NCBI GenBank assembly: GCA_965248975.1
Contig: CBDFKU010000002.1
Location: 1 to 27,161, forward strand
Direction of reading: 5' to 3'
Length of the DNA: 27,161 nt
Source of the DNA: CBDFKU01 sp965248975
Lineage (GTDB): Bacteria; Chloroflexota; Dehalococcoidia; Lucifugimonadales; JAGWBF01
Part shown: one piece after another, positions 14,293 through 21,378 of the stretch
Layout: every line of letters starts with the position of its first letter
How positions within the stretch are numbered: the stretch's first letter is position 1
Notes under the pieces: generated by a model
What the model was told of the DNA's origin: nothing
What the model saw: only the letters and a program-made list of their open reading frames with translations
Databases searched by the model: none
Translations under genes and position numbers: made by a program

Positions 14293-17091
14293 TTACTCCA
14301 GGTCCGCCCAGGTGTCCCCCATCTTTATGTCCACCTTCAGCGGGACCGTCAGCTCCAGGGCGTGGGGCATCTCCCGGTACACCAGCTCCTTGAGCGCATC
14401 CACCTCCTCCAAGGGCACCTCGAATACCAGTTCGTCGTGGACCTGGAGGAGCATCTTGGCCCTGAGGGCCGCCTCCCGCATACCGTCGTGGACCCGGATC
14501 ATGGCCACTTTCAGGATGTCGGAGGCCCCGCCCTGGATCGGCATGTTGACCGCCGCGCGCTCGGCGGCCTGCCTGACGTTGTAGTTGCTGGCCCTGACGT
14601 CGGGCAGGTAGCGCCTTCGGCCCAGCATGGTCTCTACGTAGCCCGCTTCCTTGGCCTGGTCTTTGGTGGAGTCGATGTAGCGCTTGATGCCGGGGTACCT
14701 GGAGAAGTAGGTGGCGATGAACTTCTGGCCCTCATCTGGGCTGAACTCCGTCTGCTGGGAGATGCCGTAGGGCGACAGCCCGTACACCACGCCGAAGTTC
14801 AGCACCTTGGCGATCCGCCGCATGTCCGAGGTCACCTGGTCTATTGGCACGTCGTACATCTGCGCCGCGGTGGCCGAGTGGATATCCTCCCCTTTCTGGA
14901 AAGCCTCCACCAGGCCGGCGTCGTTGGAGAGGTGGGCCAGCACCCTCAGCTCAATCTGGGAGTAGTCCGCCGAAAGGAGTATCCAGTCGGGGGAGTTTTC
15001 CGCCACGAAGGCCCGCCTCACCTGCCTTCCTAGCTCGGTGCGGATGGGGATGTTCTGGAGGTTGGGGTCGCTGCTGGAAACCCTGCCGGTGGCCGAGCCG
15101 GTCTGGTTGTAGCTGGTGTGGAGCCTGCCGGTGCGGGGGTTGATGAGCTGAGGCAGGGCGTCCACGTAGGTTGACTTGAGCTTGATCAGCTGGCGGTACT
15201 CCTGGATGTTGTCGATCACCGGATGCATTCCCCTGAGGCCTTCCAGGGTGTTGGCGTCGGTGGAATAGGCCCCGGTCTTGGTACGCTTGGTCTTGGGGAG
15301 CTGCAGCTCGTTGAAGAAGAGGTCGCTGAGCTGCTGCGGAGAGTTGATGTTGACCACGTGGCCCACCAGGTCGTAGATGGAGGCTTCCAGCCGCTTCAAC
15401 TGCTGGTCCAGGTCCTGGGACATCTCGTGGAGGGTCCCGGCGTCCATGGCGATGCCGTTGCGCTGCATCTCCACGATGACGTACACCAGGGGCATCTCCA
15501 CCCGGGACATCACGTCCCAGAAACCGTCCCGGTGAGCCTCGGCTTCCAGCACCTCGCGGAGCCGGCCCGTCATGTCGGCGTCGGCGCAGGCGTAGTCCCT
15601 GGCGCTGTCTATGGTGACCTGGGCCATGGTTATCTGCTTGGTCCCGGTGCCGATGAGGTCCTTGAGCTGGGTCATCTCCACGTCCAGGATGTCCAGGGAC
15701 AAGTTCTTCAACCCCAGGCCCTTCCTGCCAGAGAGCTGGCCGGCGAACATGGTGTCGAAGTTGAAGTTCTTGGGAATAATGCCGTAGTTGGCCATCACGG
15801 TCAGGTCGTAGTTGACGTTGTGGGCCACCTTGGCCTTAGAGGGGTCCTCCAGGATGGGTTTCAGCACCGCCAGCGCCTCTTCCATGGGAAGCTGGGTCCC
15901 ATCCTGATGGCCAAGGGGCACGTACCACGCCCGGCCCGGTGCCGTCGAGAAGCTCAGGCCCACCAGGTCGGCCTGCATCGGATCGGCGGCGGTGGTCTCG
16001 GTGTCGAAGGCGAACCCGGCTGCGCCGGAGAGCTCTGCCACCAGATCGTCCAGCTTCTCCATGGTGTCCACCGAGCGGTAGTCCAGGTGTGGAGAGATCT
16101 GGGGCTCCGGTTGCGGGGCCTTCGCTTCGGCCTCTTCCTTGGCCTCCAGGGCCGTCTCTGCCTCGGGCACCCTGGGCACGATGCTGGAGAACTCCAGCTC
16201 TCTTAGCAGCTCCACCACGTCTTTTCGCCGGTAGTTCCAGAAGCGGCATCCCTCTAGGTCCAGCTCCACCGGGACGTCCCGTACGATGGTAGCCAGCTCC
16301 CTCCCCTGGAAGGCCCGTTCCTTGTTGGAGGCCAGCGAGTCCTTCAGCTTCGGCGGCGTCACCTGGTCAATGGATCCGTAAACGTGCTCCAAGTCGCCGT
16401 ACTCCGTTATCAGCTTGATGGCGGTCTTGTCCCCGACTCCGGGGACGCCCGGTATGTTGTCCGAGGTATCGCCCTTGAGGGCCTTAAGGTCCGGCTGCTG
16501 GGCCGGGCCCAGGCCTCCGTAGCGGGTTTTGATCTCCGTTTCGTCGTAAACCTTCCGGTCCTGGATGTTGTGGTGTAAGGCGACCCGCACCCATGGGGAG
16601 ACAAGCTGGAAGGTGTCGGTGTCCCCGGTAAGGATCACCGTCTCGATCTGCTGCTCCTCGGCCTGGCGGCACAGGGTACCGATTACGTCGTCGGCCTCGT
16701 AGCCCTCTCTCTCGAAGATGGGCACGTTGAAGGCAGTCATGAGCTGCTTTACCCGGTCGAACTGGTGCCGCAGCTCGGGGGGAGACGCGGGCCTCTGGGC
16801 TTTGTAATCCTTGTACAGCTCGTGCCGGAAGGTTGGCGTGGGAAGGTCGAAGGCGATGGCGCAATGGGTGGGGGTCCATTCCTGGAGAGCCTTCAAGAAG
16901 GTGTTGGTGAAGCCGAAGACACCGGTGGTGTCCTCGCCGGTCTTGCCCACCGAGAGATGCTGCCGTTGGCTGATGGCGCGAAAGGACCGGTGCACCAGGG
17001 CGTGGCCGTCGATGATCATCAGCAAGGGCCGCTGGCTGAGGGACAGCATGGGCAGAGTCCCTTCCTTCGCGGCAGGACCACGACTGGTCAT
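14293..17091 (-). CDS. polA: DNA polymerase I
   Basis: The ATG at 17091, with GAGAGG about 7 nt upstream, gives 932 aa. An in-frame GTG at 17106 and an ATG at 17049 are alternatives. The protein fills gaps and removes RNA primers during replication and repair. The 5'-3' exonuclease domain (about 20-310) has MIIDGHALVHRSF, EADDVIGTL and GVPGVGDKTA. The 3'-5' exonuclease (about 345-540) keeps its acidic residues in FDTETT, NVNYDL and DYACADADMT, so proofreading is probably active. The polymerase has motif A DYSQIELRVLAHLSND, motif B RRIAKVLNFGVVYG and motif C VHDEL (HDE at 885-887). The 5' untranslated region carries an 8-bp hairpin. Confidence 0.97.
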   Translation of the reverse strand: MTSRGPAAKEGTLPMLSLSQRPLLMIIDGHALVHRSFRAISQRQHLSVGKTGEDTTGVFGFTNTFLKALQEWTPTHCAIAFDLPTPTFRHELYKDYKAQRPASPPELRHQFDRVKQLMTAFNVPIFEREGYEADDVIGTLCRQAEEQQIETVILTGDTDTFQLVSPWVRVALHHNIQDRKVYDETEIKTRYGGLGPAQQPDLKALKGDTSDNIPGVPGVGDKTAIKLITEYGDLEHVYGSIDQVTPPKLKDSLASNKERAFQGRELATIVRDVPVELDLEGCRFWNYRRKDVVELLRELEFSSIVPRVPEAETALEAKEEAEAKAPQPEPQISPHLDYRSVDTMEKLDDLVAELSGAAGFAFDTETTAADPMQADLVGLSFSTAPGRAWYVPLGHQDGTQLPMEEALAVLKPILEDPSKAKVAHNVNYDLTVMANYGIIPKNFNFDTMFAGQLSGRKGLGLKNLSLDILDVEMTQLKDLIGTGTKQITMAQVTIDSARDYACADADMTGRLREVLEAEAHRDGFWDVMSRVEMPLVYVIVEMQRNGIAMDAGTLHEMSQDLDQQLKRLEASIYDLVGHVVNINSPQQLSDLFFNELQLPKTKRTKTGAYSTDANTLEGLRGMHPVIDNIQEYRQLIKLKSTYVDALPQLINPRTGRLHTSYNQTGSATGRVSSSDPNLQNIPIRTELGRQVRRAFVAENSPDWILLSADYSQIELRVLAHLSNDAGLVEAFQKGEDIHSATAAQMYDVPIDQVTSDMRRIAKVLNFGVVYGLSPYGISQQTEFSPDEGQKFIATYFSRYPGIKRYIDSTKDQAKEAGYVETMLGRRRYLPDVRASNYNVRQAAERAAVNMPIQGGASDILKVAMIRVHDGMREAALRAKMLLQVHDELVFEVPLEEVDALKELVYREMPHALELTVPLKVDIKMGDTWADLE

Positions 17092-17114
17092 CGAAGCACC
17101 TCTCACGGGTTAAG

Positions 17115-17140
17115 TAGGGAGCAGCCGTGGCCGCTCCCTA
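17115..17140 (-). repeat. Hairpin in the polA 5' leader
   Basis: TAGGGAGC (17115-17122) and GCTCCCTA (17133-17140) are perfect 8-bp arms with a 10-nt loop that can add GGC/GCC pairs. It lies 24 nt upstream of the chosen polA start and would form in the mRNA, where it could tune translation or end transcription from upstream. Confidence 0.45.
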
Positions 17141-17205
17141 ATATCCTAACCTCCAGATGCCGTTTACGCCAGTCGCGGGGTCGTTGGGGAATCGCCCCAG
17201 ATATG

Positions 17206-17243
17206 GAGTGGGGGCAGGTTTCCGCAAAAACCTGCCCCCACTC
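17206..17243. repeat. Perfect 16-bp inverted repeat
   Basis: The arms at 17206-17221 and 17228-17243 are exact reverse complements (GAGTGGGGGCAGGTTT on the left) and the loop is only 6 nt. It sits in the 262-nt gap between the coiled-coil gene and polA, 110 nt past the coiled-coil stop. No U-run follows on either strand, so it is not a classic terminator. A dispersed palindromic element or a transcript-stabilising hairpin is possible. Confidence 0.6.
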
Positions 17244-17353
17244 GCTACAGGAGGTGCCCACTGGCGGGACTGCCGACTATGCTCCGGAGCTATCGTACTG
17301 ACGGTGTTCCCGGTGGACCGTGGCTTGATTCGTGATGTAAGTCTGACCGCGAA

Positions 17354-17842
17354 CTAGGGCTGGACTGCTGTCGCGATGAGGCTGTCCAGGCCGTTTCTTA
17401 CGGTCGTCAGGACGGTGGTCATCTCCCGCTCGAGGTTGCGCAGGGTCTGGACCACGTAGGCGTCGGCCTCGGCCCTGTTGTTGCGAGACTGGACTTCGGC
17501 CTGCTCGGTGATCCGGTTGGCCTTCTGCTCTGTTTCCTCGACGAGCTGCTGGGCGCGGCGCTTGGCCGTCACCATCAGTTCGCTTTCCTCCAGCTTGGCC
17601 GCGAACTCTTCTTCGGCCTCGGTTCGGATGCGCCGGGCGTCGATGAGAGACTGATTGATGATGGAGTCCTTCTTGTCGATGACCTCTTGGGCCGACTTCA
17701 TGTCCTGCGGAATGGCGAGGCGCAGCTGCGCCAGCAACTCCATGACCTTCTCGGCGTCCACCAACCTGCTCTTGGTAGCCGGCACCTTTGCGCTGGTGCT
17801 CACCAGCGCGTCCAGCTTGTCGATGACGTTGACTATGTCCAT
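17354..17842 (-). CDS. Coiled-coil protein (DivIVA / ATP-synthase-b-like)
   Basis: The protein is 162 aa with no signal peptide and no membrane segment. Residues about 35-150 are one long charged helix rich in A, E, K and R (RIRTEAEEEFAAKLEESE, AKRRAQQLVEETEQKANR), which predicts a coiled coil. The N-terminus MDIVNVIDKLDALV is DivIVA-like in character. Similar proteins are often labelled ATP synthase F0 subunit B-like or DivIVA-domain, but there is no sign of a real ATP synthase. Position as the third gene after rsmD and coaD, 24 nt from coaD, suggests a cell-envelope or division role, by inference only. GGGGA precedes the ATG at 17842. Confidence 0.75.
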   Translation of the reverse strand: MDIVNVIDKLDALVSTSAKVPATKSRLVDAEKVMELLAQLRLAIPQDMKSAQEVIDKKDSIINQSLIDARRIRTEAEEEFAAKLEESELMVTAKRRAQQLVEETEQKANRITEQAEVQSRNNRAEADAYVVQTLRNLEREMTTVLTTVRNGLDSLIATAVQP

Positions 17843-17866
17843 AGTTCCCCTTTCCCTGATGTTCTT

Positions 17867-18352
17867 CTAGTCCCGCAAACTCAGCTTTTGCTTCACGGCC
17901 TCCATGACCTGGGGTGGCAGAAGGTCCTCCACGGCGCCGCCCAGGTTGACCACCTCCTTCAGCAGGCTTGAGCTCACATATTGATAGGGCAGACTGGCCA
18001 TGAGGCAGACCAGCTCGACGTCGGGGGCCAGCTTCTTGTTCATATAGGCCATCTCGAACTCGTACTCGAAGTCCGAGCCGCTACGCAACCCTCGTACGAT
18101 CGCCTGCGCGCCGAGGCTTCGGGCAGCCTCTACGGTCAGGCCGACATACTCGGTGACCTCGACGTTGGATAGACCCTTCACCGCCCGCCTGAACAGATCA
18201 ACCCTCTCCTCCGTGCTGAATAAGAGGTTCTTCGAAGGAACGGCGTAGACGGCTACGATTACTCGCTCGAAGATGGCCGACGCTCGCTCTACTATGTCCA
18301 CGTGTCCCAGAGTGACCGGGTCGAAAGTCCCCGGATACAGCGCTACTGCGAT
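17867..18352 (-). CDS. coaD: Phosphopantetheine adenylyltransferase, apparently starting at ATC
   Basis: Starting at ATC (18352-18350) the protein is 161 aa, exactly the family size. It moves AMP from ATP to 4'-phosphopantetheine, the fourth step of coenzyme A synthesis. Residues 6-17 are YPGTFDPVTLGH, with the nucleotidyltransferase T/HxGH motif. VRGLRSGSDFEYE and SLPYQYVSSSLLKEV are also typical. No ATG, GTG or TTG occurs between the upstream in-frame stop (TAG, 18388-18386) and this motif. The first GTG (18301) would delete the motif. AAAGGAGG lies 6 nt before the ATC, inside the end of rsmD, so the genes overlap by 10 nt and are coupled. A sequencing error replacing ATG is possible. Confidence 0.92.
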   Translation of the reverse strand: MAVALYPGTFDPVTLGHVDIVERASAIFERVIVAVYAVPSKNLLFSTEERVDLFRRAVKGLSNVEVTEYVGLTVEAARSLGAQAIVRGLRSGSDFEYEFEMAYMNKKLAPDVELVCLMASLPYQYVSSSLLKEVVNLGGAVEDLLPPQVMEAVKQKLSLRD

Positions 18353-18903
18353 TCCTGGCCTCCTTTCTCGAAAAAGTCCACTGCGCTATCGCCATAGCGG
18401 TAGCTTCCCGTCATTATTAGGTCCCGATATGCGTCGTTGAGGGCGGCCCTGCTGGAATGTCCCACAACCACGGTGGCCCCCTCCCCCAGGAGGTCCGATC
18501 CGGCCAGGCTGTCCAACACGCCGTCCAGGGATTCCAGCTTGTAGGGCGGGTCCATCAGGACCAGCATGTAGGGACCCTCCAGGGTTGTAAACGCGGCCTC
18601 GACCTTCATGCAGTGCACTTGACCGTTGTCCGCGAAACCGATGTTTTTCAGGTTTTCCCTGATGACTGCGCACTGGCGGGGGTGGCGCTCCACGAAGTCG
18701 GCCCGGGCAGCCCCCCTGCTCAGCGCCTCTATGCCCAGGGAGCCCGAGCCCGCGTAGAGGTCCAGGACTCTGATCGGAGTGAGGTCTAGAGGGGCCAGGA
18801 CGTTAAAGATCGCTCCCCGCACCCGCTCCGCGGTGGGACGCACCCCGGAGATTACGGCTCCCTTCATCCTTCTACCCCTGGCAGCACCGCCTACCACACG
18901 CAT
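18343..18903 (-). CDS. rsmD: 16S rRNA (guanine966-N2)-methyltransferase
   Basis: The protein is 186 aa, the expected size. It methylates G966 of 16S rRNA using S-adenosylmethionine. It opens with MRVVGGAARGRRM and RPTAERVRGAIFNVL, the family start. The SAM-binding motif is VLDLYAGSGSLGIEALSRGA (about 46-65). The catalytic motif is DPPYKL near residue 118, as in N6/N2 methyltransferases. The ATG at 18903 has no clear ribosome binding site, and the promoter lies so close that the leader is only a few nucleotides long. The 3' end contains the ribosome binding site of coaD. RsmD-coaD is a common bacterial gene pair. Confidence 0.95.
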   Translation of the reverse strand: MRVVGGAARGRRMKGAVISGVRPTAERVRGAIFNVLAPLDLTPIRVLDLYAGSGSLGIEALSRGAARADFVERHPRQCAVIRENLKNIGFADNGQVHCMKVEAAFTTLEGPYMLVLMDPPYKLESLDGVLDSLAGSDLLGEGATVVVGHSSRAALNDAYRDLIMTGSYRYGDSAVDFFEKGGQESQ

Positions 18904-18916
18904 TGTCTGTCTCGGG

Positions 18917-18946
18917 ATTATACATAACCGGGTCAGGTATCGCCAA
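18917..18946 (-). promoter_or_regulatory. Promoter of the rsmD-coaD-coiled-coil operon
   Basis: On the minus strand TTGGCG (18946-18941) and a perfect TATAAT (18922-18917) are 18 nt apart. Transcription should begin near 18910, only about 7 nt before the rsmD ATG, which predicts a nearly leaderless mRNA. Confidence 0.65.
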
Positions 18947-18998
18947 GAAAAACCGGAGCAGTTCTAGACCAATTTTTAGATTTGTCCGAAATAATCAG

Positions 18999-19382
18999 CT
19001 AAGCCCGCTCGATGGTCACTGCTGCACCCGAGCCGACACCCTTCAGCACCGTGGCGTCGCCAACGACGCTGCCGATCACCGTAACGGCGCTCGCAGGGCG
19101 GATCTCGGCGCCTCTGCTGGCCGGCGTGGGCCCGAAGAAAACGCAGAAGGCGCGGCCCGGTGGCCAGTAGGCGATGTCTCCCAGGTCCACGACTTCGCGT
19201 CCCTGTTCTAAGTCCTCGGTTACCGGGATCCCGAAGTAAATCTCGTCACCCCAGGTGTTGCAGCTGGCGCTGATGGGCAAGGCATCCCAGACGGCGCGGG
19301 CCGTTCCAGTACCGTTGAGACGGGCCTCCAGCTCGACGGGCCCAGCCTTGATTCGAATCCTACCAGGTCCGGTATCCGCCAT
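18999..19382 (-). CDS. Cyclophilin-like fold protein (TM1367/DUF3830 type)
   Basis: The ATG at 19382 gives 127 aa with GAAGGGAG 5 nt upstream; an in-frame GTG at 19400 is an alternative start. The sequence has the pattern of the small cyclophilin-like family: IRIKAGPVELEARLN, then a WGDEIYFGIPV strand, then LGDIAYWPPGRAFCVFFGPTP, then EIRPASAVTVIGSVVGD. No signal peptide is seen. The function of the family is not known. Its gene follows the amidase gene by 60 nt on the same strand, and relatives of this family are often found beside hydrolase or amidase genes, so it may serve the same substrate. Confidence 0.8.
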   Translation of the reverse strand: MADTGPGRIRIKAGPVELEARLNGTGTARAVWDALPISASCNTWGDEIYFGIPVTEDLEQGREVVDLGDIAYWPPGRAFCVFFGPTPASRGAEIRPASAVTVIGSVVGDATVLKGVGSGAAVTIERA

Positions 19383-19442
19383 GACGACTCCCTTCGGCAC
19401 CTTTCTCCGAGCTAGATAGACATGCCTACGTCCGTTGCGATC

Positions 19443-20840
19443 CTATATCGGTGGCTTCCTCTCGCGCCACGGTGTGCTCTGCTCGTATGCGTGAGCTACC
19501 CTGAGCACCGTCTGCTCGTCGAAGTACCGCCCGCCGATCTGCAGCCCGATGGGCAGCCCTTCGGAGGTGAACCCGCAGCATATGCTGAGGGCCGGCGTGT
19601 TGGAGAGGCTGAAGGTTCCTGTGACGATCCACGAGGCGAAGCGATACGGGCCTCTGCTAGCCGTGACACCGGACTCTATCTTGCGGGCGGCCACCCCAGT
19701 TGTGGGCATGACTAGCACGTCCACCTTCTCCAGGGCTTCCAGCACCTGTCGGCGCAGCATGATCCTCAGCTTCTGGGCCTTGTCGTAGGCTCGGGCCGGG
19801 AGCAGGGCGTTGACCAGGTAGGCCAGCCGGTTCTCAGTTCCGATCTCCCGGAGGTGGTCCCGTAGCAGGTCACGGTACAGCATGGGAGCTTCGATCCGCA
19901 GCAGCCCGAGGATGGTCCAGTCGTGGGCCGACAGTGGGATGGAGACCTCCTCCACCGTCGCTCCCAAGCCGCCCAGCACCTCCGTGGCCTGCAGCACTGC
20001 ACCGCGCACTTCCTCCTCCACGGCCTCCGAGTGAAGGGTCTCCCGGACCACGCCCACCCTTAAGCCTTTGACGTTGCCGTCCAGGGCAGCCCCGTAGTCC
20101 GGAACGGGTCGCTCCCAGGTGTAGGGGTCCTTGGGGTCGAGTCCGGCGATGGCGCGCAGGGTCATGGCGCAGTCTTCCACCGTGCGGGATATGGGGCCGA
20201 TGGTGTCCATGGACCAGACCCCCGGCCGAAGGCCATGGCGGCTGACCCTCCCCCAGGATGGCCGCAATCCTACCAGTCCGCACCAGGACGCCGGGAATCG
20301 AACCGATCCACCGGTGTCTTCACCCAGGGAGGTGGCGCAGAGGAAACCGGCGGTGGCGGCGCCCGAGCCGGTGCTGGACCCGCCTGTGTGATGCTCCAGG
20401 TTCCAGGGGTTTCGGGCCGTCTTGAAGCATTGATAGGTGCCGGTGGTGCCAAACTCGGTCATATTTAGCTTGCCCAGCAATATTGCCCCGGCGGACTTTA
20501 GCCTGGCTACCACGGTGGCGTCCTCTTCGGGGACGTGGTCCCGGAAGAAGGGAGAGCCGAAGGTGGTACGGATCCCCCCGGTGTGGATCTGGTCCTTTAC
20601 GGCCACCGGAATCCCATGCAAGTCGCCACGGTATTCGCCCCTTGCCAGGGCCCGCTCCGACTCTCGGGCGGCCTCCATAGCCTGGTCACCGCACACCGTG
20701 AGGTAGGCGTTGAGCCTGCCGTCCAGCGCCTCGATCCGATCCAGGTAGGCCCGCACTGCATCCACTGGAGATACCTCCCCAGACCTGATGAGGGCGGATA
20801 GCTCTGTGGCGGAGAGGTAAGGGATATCCGGCAGGTTCAT
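19443..20840 (-). CDS. Amidase (amidase signature family)
   Basis: The ATG at 20840, with AAAGGAA 6 nt upstream, gives 465 aa. A longer open frame reaches 21005, but its extra 55 residues do not look like the family. The catalytic triad is complete: K82 in AVKDQI, cis-Ser S155 in HTGGSSTGSG, and the nucleophile S179 in DTGGSVRFPASW. The protein hydrolyses an amide bond. The family includes GatA, fatty-acid amide hydrolase and many bacterial amidases. No gatB or gatC lies nearby, so a stand-alone amidase is more likely than GatA. It probably forms an operon with the cyclophilin-like gene downstream. Confidence 0.93.
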   Translation of the reverse strand: MNLPDIPYLSATELSALIRSGEVSPVDAVRAYLDRIEALDGRLNAYLTVCGDQAMEAARESERALARGEYRGDLHGIPVAVKDQIHTGGIRTTFGSPFFRDHVPEEDATVVARLKSAGAILLGKLNMTEFGTTGTYQCFKTARNPWNLEHHTGGSSTGSGAATAGFLCATSLGEDTGGSVRFPASWCGLVGLRPSWGRVSRHGLRPGVWSMDTIGPISRTVEDCAMTLRAIAGLDPKDPYTWERPVPDYGAALDGNVKGLRVGVVRETLHSEAVEEEVRGAVLQATEVLGGLGATVEEVSIPLSAHDWTILGLLRIEAPMLYRDLLRDHLREIGTENRLAYLVNALLPARAYDKAQKLRIMLRRQVLEALEKVDVLVMPTTGVAARKIESGVTASRGPYRFASWIVTGTFSLSNTPALSICCGFTSEGLPIGLQIGGRYFDEQTVLRVAHAYEQSTPWRERKPPI

Positions 20841-20920
20841 GATGGTTCCTTTCGGGTCTCGCGTCGATTGTAGGTTGGCGCCGGGATGGGGGTCAAGGCT
20901 CCGGTCCGCTCCGGCCCAGG

Positions 20921-20949
20921 TTGCGGGCCGATGTCCCGGAGAGTAGTAT
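20921..20949 (+). promoter_or_regulatory. Possible promoter of the VOC gene
   Basis: TTGCGG (20921-20926) and TAGTAT (20944-20949) are separated by 17 nt, and the start codon follows 39 nt later. Both boxes are partial matches. Confidence 0.45.
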
Positions 20950-20988
20950 GTGGTGGCCGAGAAACTCCACACCACAGGGAGGACCGAG

Positions 20989-21378
20989 ATGAAGTTCGTC
21001 CACAACCACCTGCATCTCAGAAGCGAGAACCCGGATCAAGCGGCCAAGTTCTACTGCGATAACTTCGGCGCATCCATCCAGTCGGAGAGCCCTCTGTCCA
21101 GCACCAAGTCGATTCAATTGCAGCTCAACGGCGAGACGCTGATGACCATCTCCGGACGGGCCGAAGGAGAGGATCCGATCCCCGGCTCCACGGAGCCCCG
21201 CTACGGCCTGGACCACATGGGGTTTGAGGTGGACGACATGGAGGCAGCGGCGGCCAAGATGAAGGCCAACGGCGTGTTCTTCATCTGCGAGCCCTGGACC
21301 ATGCCCTCGGGCTCGATGGTGGCCTTTGTGGAAGCCCCTGACCACGTCAGCGTCGAGATCATCAAGCGACCAGGCTAG
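20989..21378 (+). CDS. VOC (glyoxalase/bleomycin-resistance) family protein
   Basis: The ATG at 20989 gives 129 aa and follows GGGAGGA by 5 nt; an upstream in-frame start at 20950 lacks this. Paired beta-alpha-beta-beta-beta modules are visible. FVHNHLHLRSENPDQAAKFY opens the first and YGLDHMGFEVDDMEAAAAKM opens the second. SVEIIKR closes it with a metal-type glutamate. The family includes lyases, ring-cleavage dioxygenases and resistance proteins, and the substrate cannot be chosen from sequence. Its TAG stop overlaps the stop of the convergent GMC gene inside the palindrome CTAG (21375-21378), so there is no room for a terminator between them. Confidence 0.85.
   Translation: MKFVHNHLHLRSENPDQAAKFYCDNFGASIQSESPLSSTKSIQLQLNGETLMTISGRAEGEDPIPGSTEPRYGLDHMGFEVDDMEAAAAKMKANGVFFICEPWTMPSGSMVAFVEAPDHVSVEIIKRPG

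Noticed and set aside
15223..16206. A 327-codon plus-strand open frame opposite polA
   Set aside because: It is an antisense shadow of the polymerase coding sequence, with no ribosome binding site or recognisable domain.
17867..18301. coaD starting at GTG 18301 (144 aa)
   Set aside because: It lacks the nucleotide-binding motif YPGTFDPVTLGH, which is intact just upstream in the same frame.
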